A stretch of DNA of 64,000 nt, taken from assembly GCA_016795365.1 (NCBI GenBank), contig JAEUHN010000047.1, positions 62,001-126,000 on the forward strand, written 5' to 3'. This document shows positions 1 through 9,355 of this stretch, one piece after another. Source of the stretch: Verrucomicrobiaceae bacterium. GTDB taxonomy: Bacteria > Verrucomicrobiota > Verrucomicrobiia > Verrucomicrobiales > Verrucomicrobiaceae. The stretch's first letter is position 1. Each line of letters opens with the position of its first letter. The translations under genes and the position numbers were made by a program. Under the pieces are notes generated by a model that ran no database searches, was not told the DNA's origin, and saw only the letters and a list, made by a program, of their open reading frames with translations.

Positions 1-2686
1 TCATCGCTTTCCAGTGTGCGAGGCAGGCTTTGGTTTCATCGGCACTCGGATCACGGCCATAGACGAGGGCAAAGCAACGCTGAAGAGCCTTCGCGTCGTC
101 GCTGGTCTCTTTGGTAACACGCACGGCGAGCGCCAGTGCGCGCCCAGCGCTCGCCTTGCTGTTGAAGAGGCTGAAGACCTGCGGCGTGACGGTCGAGGCA
201 TCGCGGCGCTCGCAGGAGAAGTCGGGTGCCGGGGCGTTGAAGACCTCCTGCATCGGATCGACGAGACCGCGCAGCTTCAGCGCGTAGATGGAGCGCCGGT
301 TGCGCTGCGCGGACAGGGGATTCGGCGTCCAGGCGGAAGCAAAGGTGCCCATGACCTGACGTGGTTGCAGCGCAGCTTCGAGATTGATCTCAGGCCGGTT
401 CGGAATGCCGCCGAGCGTGGGATTCAATTCACCGCTCGCCGCGAGCATCGAGTCGCGCAGTTCCTCCGCCGTGAGACGACGCGGCTTGAAGACCGCGTAG
501 CACTTCTCGAGCTCTTCGCGGGACATAGGAGCGCGAGCACTCTTGCCCGCTTGAGCGTCTCCTGACTCCGTTGACGCACTCGAACGCTCGTTGCGGACAG
601 GAGTGTCCGCGCTCCCGTCAATGCTTGCGCTGCGACGATACGCCTCGCTCATCATGATCACGCGGTGCAGCTCTTTGAAGCTCCAGCCGTTCTCCACGAA
701 CGTCGCCGCGAGCCAGTCGAGCAACTCAGGATGCGTCGGCCTCTTGCCGGTGCTGCCGAAGTTGTTCGGGTTGCCCGCGATCGGTTGACCGAAGTGCCAC
801 ATCCAGATGCGGTTCACGATCGCGCGAGTGGTGAGTGGATTGTTCTTGTCGGCCACCCAGCTGGCGAAGGTTTTGCGACGGCCTTCGATCTCCAATGGAT
901 ACTCAATGCTTGCCGTTTTATTGAAGGCCGCGAGCACGCTGAGCGCACCGGGCGAAACCTTCGCGCCTTCCGCAAAAGGATCGCCACCGGGATGGATGCA
1001 GGTCTCTTCCAGTTCACCATTCGTCATGCGATCGGGAGCCATGCGCAAGGGTGCGAGCACAGCTTTCATCTCCACGGTGCGACCACTGTAAACGGACAGC
1101 GCATAAGGCTCGTAGCGATCCATCTCCCATTTCAATCGCTCCAAGCCTTTGCGTGCGACACGTTCGTTGCCGAACTGTTCAGGCGTGAAGCCAACGAGTT
1201 TGGGCGGATATTGATCTTCTCCGAGCCCTTGCTTTTCCATCGCTGAGCGTGCGATCTCGAAGACACCCACGAAGTTTCGATTCTTCTTCCCGCTCTTGCC
1301 GCCTGACTCGATGAACTTGCGAGCATTCACGACGGCTTTGTTCCATGCGGTGCGGTCCAGCTTCTTCTCGGCGAACCAAGTGTCCGCGTTCTTCAGCATC
1401 GCGGCGTCGAGCTGCTTCAGCATCACCATGTGCTCATTCCAGCGCATCTCGAGATACTTCTTCTCTTCAAAACCCTGCGTGTTCTCCTGCTTTAGGAACG
1501 GCGCGGCACGCTCACAGAGCTGCGTGGTGCCGAACACGGCCTGGATCGAATAGTAGTCGTGCGTGGGCACGGGATCGAACTTGTGATCGTGGCAGCGAGC
1601 GCATTGCAGCGAATGCGCGAGGAAGGTCTCGCCAACGCTGTTGGTCACATCGTCCAGGAAACGCTGACGCGCGATCTTTGCGACTTCCATGCCGGTGAGT
1701 TCCCACGGCCCCATGCGCAGGAAGCCGGTGGCGACGAGCATCTCGGGATCATTCGCGTCGATCTCATCGCCAGCGATCTGCTCCTTGATGAACTGGTCAT
1801 AGGGCTTGTCGCTGTTGAAGGCACGGATCACGTAGTCTCGGTAGCGCCAGGCATTGCCGCGCTCGTAGTCATTGGCGAAGCCGCTGCTGTCAGCGTAGCG
1901 CGTCACGTCCAGCCAGTGCTGTGCCATGCGCTCGCCGTATTGCGGAGAGTCGAGCAGCTTGTTGATGAGAGTCTGGATGCTAGCCGCTGAATCCTTGATG
2001 CTGGATTGCACAAAGGCTTCCACATCTTCTGGCGTTGGTGGCAAGCCGGTCAGATCGAACGTCGCACGACGGATGAAGGTCTGAGCATCCGCTGGGGGCG
2101 CAGGTTTCACGCCTTCGGGCAAGTGCATCGCAATGAGTTCATCAATACCCTTCGCTGTCGGCTTCTTCACCGGCTGATAGGCCCACAGTCCTTCTGGTTT
2201 GTATTTGCGAGTCGCCCACGCTTCCGAAAGCGCGCCGATGGTCTTCACCACGATGCCGTCTTCCGCTGACCACTTCTCGGCATTGGTCTTCGTGATCGCA
2301 TCGAACTTGGCCTTTTCCGGCCAAGGCGCACCACCAGCGATCCATTGCTTGATCCACTCGATCTGGTCTGCGTAAAGCTTGTCCGCTTCCTTGGGCGGCA
2401 TCGGCTCCCAGTCATCTTCATGCTGGCGCGTGACGGCGAGATACAAGGGCGACTCCTCCGGCTTGCCAGCAACGATGCCGGGCTTCTCGCTTTCACCTCC
2501 TTTGAGCACAGCCTCCCGCGAGCGCATGTCGAAGTCGCCTTTGATCTTCTTTGCGTCGTTGCCATGGCACGACAGGCACTTCTCCGAGAACAAAGGCGCG
2601 ATGCGGCGCACGAACAACAGCTCTGCATCCTCAGCTTGGAGCGAGGTCGCGAGGGCAAGAGCGATCAGCGGGGCTTTTCCGATCAT
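1..2686 (-). CDS. PSCyt1/DUF1549/DUF1553 (PSD1-type) cytochrome protein, 3' truncated by window edge
   Basis: This is an exported multi-domain protein of the planctomycete/verrucomicrobial PSD1 type; the exact reaction is not established for the family. It starts at the ATG at 2686 with a short hydrophobic leader (MIGKAPLIALALATSLQA). A PSCyt1 haem-type motif CLSCH follows at residues 37-41. The DUF1549 block shows YGERMAQHWLDVTRYAD, WRYRDYVI and a second cysteine motif CARCHDHKFDP. The DUF1553 block shows NRIWMWHFGQPI and IMMSEAYRRS. The frame is still open at base 1, after about 895 codons; relatives are usually 900-1100 residues, so little is missing. An unusual Ser/Ala/Gly-rich stretch interrupts DUF1553 at about 520-640, where a dispersed palindrome lies inside the gene. 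Family members are often paired with a DUF1501 gene, which is not visible here. The family call is firm; the function is unknown. Confidence 0.9.
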   Translation of the reverse strand, partial: MIGKAPLIALALATSLQAEDAELLFVRRIAPLFSEKCLSCHGNDAKKIKGDFDMRSREAVLKGGESEKPGIVAGKPEESPLYLAVTRQHEDDWEPMPPKEADKLYADQIEWIKQWIAGGAPWPEKAKFDAITKTNAEKWSAEDGIVVKTIGALSEAWATRKYKPEGLWAYQPVKKPTAKGIDELIAMHLPEGVKPAPPADAQTFIRRATFDLTGLPPTPEDVEAFVQSSIKDSAASIQTLINKLLDSPQYGERMAQHWLDVTRYADSSGFANDYERGNAWRYRDYVIRAFNSDKPYDQFIKEQIAGDEIDANDPEMLVATGFLRMGPWELTGMEVAKIARQRFLDDVTNSVGETFLAHSLQCARCHDHKFDPVPTHDYYSIQAVFGTTQLCERAAPFLKQENTQGFEEKKYLEMRWNEHMVMLKQLDAAMLKNADTWFAEKKLDRTAWNKAVVNARKFIESGGKSGKKNRNFVGVFEIARSAMEKQGLGEDQYPPKLVGFTPEQFGNERVARKGLERLKWEMDRYEPYALSVYSGRTVEMKAVLAPLRMAPDRMTNGELEETCIHPGGDPFAEGAKVSPGALSVLAAFNKTASIEYPLEIEGRRKTFASWVADKNNPLTTRAIVNRIWMWHFGQPIAGNPNNFGSTGKRPTHPELLDWLAATFVENGWSFKELHRVIMMSEAYRRSASIDGSADTPVRNERSSASTESGDAQAGKSARAPMSREELEKCYAVFKPRRLTAEELRDSMLAASGELNPTLGGIPNRPEINLEAALQPRQVMGTFASAWTPNPLSAQRNRRSIYALKLRGLVDPMQEVFNAPAPDFSCERRDASTVTPQVFSLFNSKASAGRALALAVRVTKETSDDAKALQRCFALVYGRDPSADETKACLAHWKAM
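593..612. repeat. Dispersed palindromic repeat, copy 1, inside a coding gene
   Basis: A perfect 7-bp inverted repeat GCGGACA/TGTCCGC with a four-base loop (GGAG) lies within the DUF1553 part of the first gene. An almost identical element (loop AGAG) is found at 20036-20055, and both are followed by GCT. In the minus-strand reading frame it encodes SADTPVR. That is part of a low-complexity stretch absent from the usual family consensus as I remember it. Confidence 0.6.
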
Positions 2687-2725
2687 GCCTGGGTAACGCG
2701 CTAAACGCCCCCGCATTTCGCCGAG

Positions 2726-3781
2726 CTACTTGGCGCGCGTCTGAAATTCGCGACGATGCTTTTGCGATGGCACCTCGATCACGTAGGTCTTTGCATCGGC
2801 AGCAACGGCGCAGTGGATGTGATGCGCGGCGCATTGCTCGGCGAGGTCGCCGTGGTTGGCGATCAAGTCAGGTGACGTGTTGTTCTCGCGGTCATCGCGC
2901 ACGTTTTCGTGCACCTGATACATCGCCTGGATTGTCGGCGTGGATTTGAGCGCTTCGATCGCGACTCCGCTTGTGCCTTTGCGCGGACCGTTGTTCATCA
3001 CGGAGACGGTGGGCTTCAGCGAATGGATGAGCATGGGATTGTTACTCACATCGAGACCGTGGTGATTGACTTGGTAGAGATCAATCTCCCCCGCGAGGTT
3101 CACCGGTGTGGCGAGCTTCTCCTCGGCATTCCACGTCAAGTCACCGCCATCGAAGAAGCGGAAGTCGCCGAATTGTAGCAGCATCACGACGCTGTTCGCG
3201 TTGTCGGAAGGATCGGCCGCCTTGGCGGGCACGGTGCCGGTGAGCGGATTGCGCGCCGCGTTCGCAGGTGCGGCGATGAACTTCTGGTTCGCACCCAGGC
3301 AGTGCAGCGAGAGCATCGGGCCGCTGCCGGACTTGAGAGCAATGCTGTCGCCCGCCGCGATGACGTGACGCTTCTCCACCTTCGCATCGCGATACGGACG
3401 ACTCAGCAAGGTCCAGCTGATGTCCTTGCCTTTGCCGTCAGGACTTTCATCGGGAATGCCTTTGTCATGCAGTGTGCCGATCGGCATCAACTCAGCGAGT
3501 TCGGCCAAACCACCGAAGTGATCGACGTGAAAGTGCGTGATGACGACGTGATCGATGCGCTTCAGGCCTGAGGTCTCCGTCGCCAGCTTGTGGATGCGCT
3601 TCGCGTCGCGACCGCCGGGATTGCCCGTGTCGATGAGCACCGATTCACCAGCGGGCGTGACGATCAGCGTCGCACCACCGCCTTCGACGTCGATCCAGAA
3701 GATGTCGAGCTTGCCATCGCGTTCGCTGGCTGTGGCGATGGTAGTGACGAGTGTAAGAAGGGCGAAGCAAAGGATACGCAT
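2726..3781 (-). CDS. Secreted metallo-beta-lactamase-fold hydrolase (ComEC/Rec2-like hydrolase domain)
   Basis: This 351-residue protein has a metallo-beta-lactamase fold and is predicted to be exported. The start at 3781 was preferred over an upstream in-frame ATG at 3880 because it gives a clean signal peptide ([18 protein letters not shown], cleavage before SERDG). The metal-binding signature [10 protein letters not shown] is at residues 82-91, with H83, H85, D87 and H88. [11 protein letters not shown] upstream and [12 protein letters not shown] downstream are typical of the ComEC/Rec2 C-terminal hydrolase group. There are no membrane segments apart from the signal peptide, so it is not a DNA-uptake channel. 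The substrate cannot be read from the sequence. It lies 39 bp upstream of the truncated PSD1-type gene on the same strand and may be co-transcribed with it. Confidence 0.88.
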   Translation of the reverse strand: MRILCFALLTLVTTIATASERDGKLDIFWIDVEGGGATLIVTPAGESVLIDTGNPGGRDAKRIHKLATETSGLKRIDHVVITHFHVDHFGGLAELAELMPIGTLHDKGIPDESPDGKGKDISWTLLSRPYRDAKVEKRHVIAAGDSIALKSGSGPMLSLHCLGANQKFIAAPANAARNPLTGTVPAKAADPSDNANSVVMLLQFGDFRFFDGGDLTWNAEEKLATPVNLAGEIDLYQVNHHGLDVSNNPMLIHSLKPTVSVMNNGPRKGTSGVAIEALKSTPTIQAMYQVHENVRDDRENNTSPDLIANHGDLAEQCAAHHIHCAVAADAKTYVIEVPSQKHRREFQTRAK

Positions 3782-3899
3782 GGATGAGGATATGGTGATT
3801 CGTGATTCAACCACGAAGGAGCACGCATGGTCACGAATTGATTTTCGTTTAGGCTTCGATTGTTTCCTGCAACGCACCATAGCCGTCGCCCGTCGGACG

Positions 3900-4092
3900 A
3901 ACCGCGAAGCGGTTTTCCACGATTAGCCGTAGGTGATCCGAGCGAAGCGGTTGTCTGATGGACAGCGCACATACCATAGCCACGAGATGGGCCTACCGCT
4001 TCGCGGTAGAACGCATCTGACCGCCGACCGTAGGTTTGCCCCGTGAGACTCGGCTTCACCTACGGCTACCCATGGATCACCGCTTCGCGGTG
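3900..4092. repeat. Cluster of GC-rich palindromes with CCGC-TTC/GAA-GCGG core
   Basis: The 323-bp gap between two genes holds no convincing ORF but contains three perfect small hairpins. They have 6-bp stems and 3-base loops, at 3900-3914 (loop GAA), 3994-4008 (TTC) and 4078-4092 (TTC). A half copy lies near 3941-3952. A perfect 12-bp inverted repeat, AGCCGTAGGTGA at 3925-3936 against TCACCTACGGCT at 4056-4067, frames the group. The shared core in alternating orientation points to a REP-like repeat cluster. It also lies just after the stop of the 1705-residue gene, so it could act in mRNA 3' processing or termination. Confidence 0.65.
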
Positions 4093-4104
4093 CAGACTTG
4101 GACG

Positions 4105-7100
4105 CTAATGATTGAACAGAAACGCCGGCGAATTGATCAGCGCCCAGGCGAGGTCCTGAGCGGCAGTGAGACGCTGGCTGCCGAGCTGGGACTGGCTGAG
4201 CTGCGCATCGCGGCGGAGTTGCAGGAGCTTGGGATCAATCGAGATCGGCTTCTCGGCATTGGCGAGTTTCTGTTCGAGATCGACGAGCTGCGGATCGACC
4301 GGCAGTGGTTTCTTCGCGGCGGCGAGGATGCGCTTCTGGCCTTGATAGTCTTTGTATTGAGCAAGGAAGTGCTCACGCAGCGCGGCGGCCTGTTCCTTGC
4401 TGCGCTTCATCGCGGGAGACTTCAAAGCATCGGCGATGACCTTGCTGGTGCCGAAGCGAACTGCGGGGCTCGTGGTCGCGTAGAGGCGGAACTTGCCGAG
4501 GTTGTATTTCCCGTTCTGGAAGGTCTGGCTGAGCGTGAAGGTGAGAGTCGTGCCACCATCGAAACCGACGGCGTCCTTCGCTTCGAAGATCGCCTCGTGA
4601 CGATAGCCGGTGTCAGGTGCAAGCGCCCAGCCGCGGTCGCGGTTGCCGACCTTGAGAGCTTCAGCGACGTCGAAGTTTTTCTGCGAGAAGTCGGCGCGCG
4701 GATTCACGAGTGCGACCTGTCCCTCCTTCTTCTTGCCCTTGGCGCGTTTCGCATCGGCGGGATTGGCCTGCACGGTGAACTGCGTGAGCACGAAGTTGCC
4801 ATCGGGCGCGAGGCCGGGGCCGTTGCTCGGCAGACGGTCATCGGGCAGCGCTTCGATCTTGAAGGCGGTGATGCCCGTGAGGTTGGTCTTCACGTTGATG
4901 ACGTAGTTGCCAGGGACCTGACGGCCATCGGCATACGGTGTGGCAAGGAGCGAGCCATCGGGCTGCTGCTCCAGCTTCTCGATGCCGTTGACCTTGTTGT
5001 TCACCATGCCCAGAGGCACCCACTCGGTGCTGAGATCCACGCGATCCTCCCACGCAGCCTGGAAGGGCGCTGCGGCATCGGCCACGCTCTTGACGGTGGC
5101 TTCAGCTTTCTTGATCGCGGCATCGCGCGCGGCGTTGGCCTTGGCGACTTCGGGGGCTTTGGCTGCCTTGTGGTCGTTGAGCGATTTCTTAGCGGTGGCG
5201 ATGGCGGTCAGGCGATCGGCTTCGGCCTTGGTGATGAGCGGCTTCTGCTCGGTCTCCTTCGCGGTGAGTTCAGCGGCGATGGTTTTGTTCTCGCCGTCCA
5301 TGCTCTTCATCGACTCCAGTGCGGCGGTGATTTCCTTCTCCGTGGCGGGACGATTGAGGATGCGCATGAAGATCTCATCGACCAGCTTGCGGTCGTCTTT
5401 GATGTCGGTCGCCAGCTTGGCGATGGCGTTCTGAGGATTGCTGATCGCATCGCCCACGGTGGGGCCGGACATCAGTGCCATGACGGGGCCAAGGTTCACA
5501 TCGTTGCTGCGCTCGCACTCGCACACACTCTCGCGCACGGGGCGACCGAAATTGCCGAGGAAGCCATCAGCGAGCTTCACCTGCGCATCGGCGATCTGTG
5601 CAGCACGAGTGCCAGCGGGCAGACCTGGGATGTTTAGTGTGGAGCCGGTGACGGCATGAACGGAATCAAAGAGCACCTCGGCAGGCAGACGACGCGCCTT
5701 GGCGTGCGAGTAGTTGGTCTTGTCGTCTTCGTTCCATTTGTTCGTGCTCAGTGCGAGCTGGTAGGTGCGGCTCTGGCAGATCATGCGCATGAGGCTGCGC
5801 ACGTTGAAGCCGCTCTGCACGAATTCGCTCGTGAGGTAGTTGAGCAGCTCAGGATTCGATGGCGGATTGCCCGCGCGGATGTCGTCGAGCGGTTCGATGA
5901 CGCCGGTGCCGGTGAGGTAGCCCCAGACGCGGTTCGCATAGCTTAGCGCGAAGTAGTCGTTCTGCGGCGAGGTCAGCCAGGTGGCGAATTGCTCGCGGCG
6001 TGTTTTGGCGACAGGTGAGGCGATGTCTTTGTGGAAGGGCAGTGTGGCGGGCGCGACCTTGTTGGTGCGAAGGTGAATCATCTCGCCGTCCTTCTTGTCA
6101 CCGATGATCTCAAACAGCGGCTTCGCGCCTTCGACCGCCGTGCCACCGATGGTCTTGCCAGCGCTGGCCGGATCGTTCTTCAATTCGGTCTGCGAGAAGA
6201 AGGCAGCGGTCTGGTAGTATTGATCCTGTGTCCAGCGCTCGAAGGGATGGTCGTGGCACTTGTTGCAGTTGAAGCGCGTGGCCAGCCACAGGTGCGTGGT
6301 GTTCTCCATGATTGCATCGGGATCGCGCAGCACCTTGAAGTAGCTCGCGGCGGGATTGTCCTTGTTCGATCCGCTGGCGGTCATGATGCGGTAGGCGAAG
6401 CGATCGTAAGGCGTGTTGTTCTTCACCTGATCGCGAATCCACGCACGCAGTGCGGTCGCGCCTTCGGTGCCGAGGAACTTGGAGTTCACCTGGAGCATGT
6501 CGGCCCACTTGTTGGTCCAGTGATCGACGAAAGCATCGCTGCCGATCAGCTTGTCGATCAACTCGTTGCGCTTCACCCGCAGGTCGCGCTTGTCGGCCAT
6601 GAAGGCGCGCACATCGTCCGCGCTCGGAGGCAGACCGGTGAGGTCGATGGTGAGGCGGCGGATGAAGGTGGCGTCATCGCACACGCCGCTCGGTTCGATC
6701 TTCATGCGCTGCCACTTCGCGGCCACGAACTCGTCGATCTTGTTCCACTTCTCCGGCTCCTTCCAGGCAAAGCCGGTGCGGTCGCCCATCACGGTCACCG
6801 TCGTTGCGGCGTAGTTGCCTTCGAAGCGCGCGAGCACGGGTGCTTCACCACGACGCACCGTGGTGCCGAGGCCCTTCTTGTCGGCCTCCAGGACTTCGGT
6901 GTTGCCGCTTTCCAGGAAAGCCTCGGCAGTCACATCGCGCGTATAGCCATCGGCGTAGTAGGCGATCACGCGCATCTGCTGACGGGCACCGACTTTTTCG
7001 ATGACGGGGTTCTTCGGGAAGACCTCGATGCGAGTCACTCTCGGGGTCGCCATGTCCAGCGTTGCCCCATTGCGAATCCATGCCTTCAGCGTCTCGTAGT

Positions 7101-9222
7101 AAAGCTCGCCGGGCACGGTTAGCTGGCCGCCTTCGTGGGGCACGGCTCCGCTAGCCTTGAGCAACATCAGCGAGTGCTCGGGTGATGCGACGTTCGCGCG
7201 ACGGCTGCTGAGTTCATCGGTGAAAGCGAGCACATCATAGATCGGATCGTAGCCGCGCAGGCTGAGCTTGAAGCCGTTCTTGCCTTCCTTCGAGCCGTGG
7301 CAGGTGCCTTGGTTGCAGCCGAGCTTGGACAAGATGGGCATCACGTCGCGCACGTAGTTCGGGTGGAAGGCGGCGTTCATGCCGCTGACCTCCACAGGCA
7401 CGTTCGCGGTCTTGCCGTTGAAGGCGATCTGCACGCTGGCCTTGCCGTCCTTCTCTGGGCGGACCATGCCGCGCTTGTCGAGGTTCGCGATGTCGCCTTT
7501 GAGTTCGAGCTTCGCCATGCGCGTGACGTCGGCGTGTGTGCCGTCGGTCATCGTCGCAGTGATGAGCAACTGCGCATACTCGGTCGCCTTGGTGATCTTC
7601 ACGCTGGAAGGCTGAACGTCGAGCGAGGCGACGACTGCGCCCTTCGGCAGCTCTTCGATGAAGTCGTCCTTCTTCGCTTCGATGCGCACCGTGTCGTCCA
7701 CGATCACATCGCTGGCGGCGAGTTCTTCTTTCTTCGCCAGCGGCACGCTGAGGAACTCCTTGGTGATCTTGCCCGTGGCGGCGTCGATGAGGCGGAGCTT
7801 TCCATCCGCTCCGGCGCTGGCGATGGACTTGCCATCGGGGCTGAAGCTGACGGCATAAACGCCACTGCCAGGGATCTCGGTGCTCGTGAGCAGCTTCACG
7901 TCCTTGGTCACCCAGTCATCGAGTTCCTTGCCCTTGCCGTTCACGGTCTCGACGATCTTCTTCACCTCAGCTGGCATGGTGCTGTCGTAGTCGGACGCGA
8001 AGACGTTCACGGTGCCATTGAAGTCGTGGCTCGCGCCGCAGACGATGCGTTTGCCATCGGGCGAGAAATCGACGCTGAAGATGCGGCCCTGCATCGCGGG
8101 GAACTTGCGGATGAGGTTCGCGTTGTCGCCGATCACGCGCTTCGTCTGGCGCTCCATGCGATAGATCTGCGGCAGGCCGTCTGCACCGCCGATGAGCACT
8201 TCATTGCGCTGCGGATGACGAGCGAGCGCATGAACGCCGCCCTTGAGCGCGCCGGGCGTGATGGAGGTGATGTTATCGATGAAGCGCTGCGTGCTGACTT
8301 CGGTGAGCTTCACCGCCATGTCGCGACCGCACGACACAACGTGCTTGCCTTCCAGGCCCCACACCGTGTCGAGCACCCAGTCGCTGTGCGCGCCAAGAAA
8401 GAGCACTTGCTTGCCGGTCGAAGCATCGACCGCGCGCATCGTGTTGTCCGCGCAGCCGAAGGCGATGAACTTGCCATCGGGCGACCAGCTCGCGCCGTAG
8501 AGCGTATCGAACGTGGCGGGCACAGACAGTTCGAGCTTCTTCTTTTCCAGGTCCCAAACCTGCAGCTCGCCCATGCGTGCGGGGCTGCCACCAGCGATCG
8601 CGAGCTTCTTGCCATCGGGTGAGAAGGCCACCTTGTTCACGCGCTCGGACAAGCCGACGAGGCGCGCCGCGATGCCGCTGCCATCGGCCTTGTGAATGAT
8701 CGCTTCATGATAACCGGCGACCGCGATGAGCTTGCCATCGGGCGAGTAATCAACGGAGGTGATCAGCGGTGCGGTGACATAAACCGGCGGCTTCTCCATG
8801 CTGTATTCCTGCTTCGCACTCGCAGGCGTGTCGTCTTTCGCGCCTTCGGCGATCCAGCGTTTCACCAGCGCGATCTGGGACTCGTGCAAAGGATCGGCCT
8901 TCTGTGGCATCTCAGCTTTGCCCTTCGCATCGGGCGTGATGAGCTTCAGCAGGTTGGAAGCCTCCGGCTTGCCCGCGACGATCGCGCTGCCTTCCTCGCC
9001 GCCCTTCAGCATCGCGGTGAAGTCGGTCATGATGTAGTCGCCCTTCGCTTTCGCGGGCTGATGGCAGCCGTGGCACTGGGCCTGGAAGATCGGGCGAATC
9101 TGCTTGTAGAAACTGACCGGCGCGTTCGGATCGATGACTTCGGCTTTCTTCGGCGGCGCAGCGACGACGAGTCCGGTCATCGCGAGGGACGCAACGAGAG
9201 CATGCTGGAGGCTTGATTTCAT
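4105..9222 (-). CDS. Giant PSCyt1-WD40-Ig-like-DUF1549-DUF1553 fusion protein
   Basis: This 1705-residue exported protein has a signal peptide (about residues 1-22, ending VVAAP). A PSCyt1 domain follows with CHGCH at 50-54. Residues ~150-510 form a WD40-like propeller with many SPDGK strand ends. A bacterial Ig-like domain lies at ~540-635, and a second cytochrome-like motif (CNQGTCHGSKEGKNGF) near 640. DUF1549 spans ~820-1000 and includes CNKCHDHPFERW near 984. DUF1553 begins around 1080 (SYANRVWGYLTGTGVIEPLDD). An Ala/Lys-rich probable coiled coil lies at ~1330-1410, then a beta-rich insert at ~1410-1560. The C-terminus (DLAWALINSPAFLFNH) completes DUF1553. Three CxxCH motifs suggest covalent haem and periplasmic or outer-surface redox work, but the substrate is unknown. 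It is larger than most relatives because propeller and Ig modules are fused in one chain. Confidence 0.93.
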   Translation of the reverse strand: MKSSLQHALVASLAMTGLVVAAPPKKAEVIDPNAPVSFYKQIRPIFQAQCHGCHQPAKAKGDYIMTDFTAMLKGGEEGSAIVAGKPEASNLLKLITPDAKGKAEMPQKADPLHESQIALVKRWIAEGAKDDTPASAKQEYSMEKPPVYVTAPLITSVDYSPDGKLIAVAGYHEAIIHKADGSGIAARLVGLSERVNKVAFSPDGKKLAIAGGSPARMGELQVWDLEKKKLELSVPATFDTLYGASWSPDGKFIAFGCADNTMRAVDASTGKQVLFLGAHSDWVLDTVWGLEGKHVVSCGRDMAVKLTEVSTQRFIDNITSITPGALKGGVHALARHPQRNEVLIGGADGLPQIYRMERQTKRVIGDNANLIRKFPAMQGRIFSVDFSPDGKRIVCGASHDFNGTVNVFASDYDSTMPAEVKKIVETVNGKGKELDDWVTKDVKLLTSTEIPGSGVYAVSFSPDGKSIASAGADGKLRLIDAATGKITKEFLSVPLAKKEELAASDVIVDDTVRIEAKKDDFIEELPKGAVVASLDVQPSSVKITKATEYAQLLITATMTDGTHADVTRMAKLELKGDIANLDKRGMVRPEKDGKASVQIAFNGKTANVPVEVSGMNAAFHPNYVRDVMPILSKLGCNQGTCHGSKEGKNGFKLSLRGYDPIYDVLAFTDELSSRRANVASPEHSLMLLKASGAVPHEGGQLTVPGELYYETLKAWIRNGATLDMATPRVTRIEVFPKNPVIEKVGARQQMRVIAYYADGYTRDVTAEAFLESGNTEVLEADKKGLGTTVRRGEAPVLARFEGNYAATTVTVMGDRTGFAWKEPEKWNKIDEFVAAKWQRMKIEPSGVCDDATFIRRLTIDLTGLPPSADDVRAFMADKRDLRVKRNELIDKLIGSDAFVDHWTNKWADMLQVNSKFLGTEGATALRAWIRDQVKNNTPYDRFAYRIMTASGSNKDNPAASYFKVLRDPDAIMENTTHLWLATRFNCNKCHDHPFERWTQDQYYQTAAFFSQTELKNDPASAGKTIGGTAVEGAKPLFEIIGDKKDGEMIHLRTNKVAPATLPFHKDIASPVAKTRREQFATWLTSPQNDYFALSYANRVWGYLTGTGVIEPLDDIRAGNPPSNPELLNYLTSEFVQSGFNVRSLMRMICQSRTYQLALSTNKWNEDDKTNYSHAKARRLPAEVLFDSVHAVTGSTLNIPGLPAGTRAAQIADAQVKLADGFLGNFGRPVRESVCECERSNDVNLGPVMALMSGPTVGDAISNPQNAIAKLATDIKDDRKLVDEIFMRILNRPATEKEITAALESMKSMDGENKTIAAELTAKETEQKPLITKAEADRLTAIATAKKSLNDHKAAKAPEVAKANAARDAAIKKAEATVKSVADAAAPFQAAWEDRVDLSTEWVPLGMVNNKVNGIEKLEQQPDGSLLATPYADGRQVPGNYVINVKTNLTGITAFKIEALPDDRLPSNGPGLAPDGNFVLTQFTVQANPADAKRAKGKKKEGQVALVNPRADFSQKNFDVAEALKVGNRDRGWALAPDTGYRHEAIFEAKDAVGFDGGTTLTFTLSQTFQNGKYNLGKFRLYATTSPAVRFGTSKVIADALKSPAMKRSKEQAAALREHFLAQYKDYQGQKRILAAAKKPLPVDPQLVDLEQKLANAEKPISIDPKLLQLRRDAQLSQSQLGSQRLTAAQDLAWALINSPAFLFNH

Positions 9223-9308
9223 AAGGCTTCGGCGGGTTTTGAGAGCCTCGTCTCAGGCGCGCAGATCGAGCGTCCTGGCGGGGGCAGGATGCCTATACGA
9301 GAAGGCGA

Positions 9309-9324
9309 GGGGGAACTTTCCCCC
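9309..9324. other. Perfect GGGGGA-ACTT-TCCCCC inverted repeat between two genes
   Basis: A 16-nt inverted repeat lies in the 133-bp gap between the end of dnaJ and the start of the 1705-residue gene. On the dnaJ transcript it would form a strong GC hairpin about 32 bases after the stop. No good T-run follows, so it could be a weak terminator or an operator for the downstream gene. Confidence 0.4.
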
Positions 9325-9355
9325 AGCCAAGCGTGATGGTCAGCGGCCAGGCAGG

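Noticed and set aside
2726-3781. ComEC competence protein
   Set aside because: Only the hydrolase-like domain is present with a signal peptide. The membrane channel domain is absent.
7800-8770. Regularly spaced copies of a GCCATCGGG-type word, CRISPR-like at first sight
   Set aside because: They encode the SPDGK ends of WD40-like blades in frame; spacing and sequence vary and there are no spacers.
4036-9216. Long plus-strand frames (533, 363, 441, 174 residues) opposite the 1705-residue gene
   Set aside because: They are antisense shadows in GC-rich DNA. The minus-strand frame carries clear domains and a signal peptide, while these have Arg/Gly/Leu-biased, domain-free translations.
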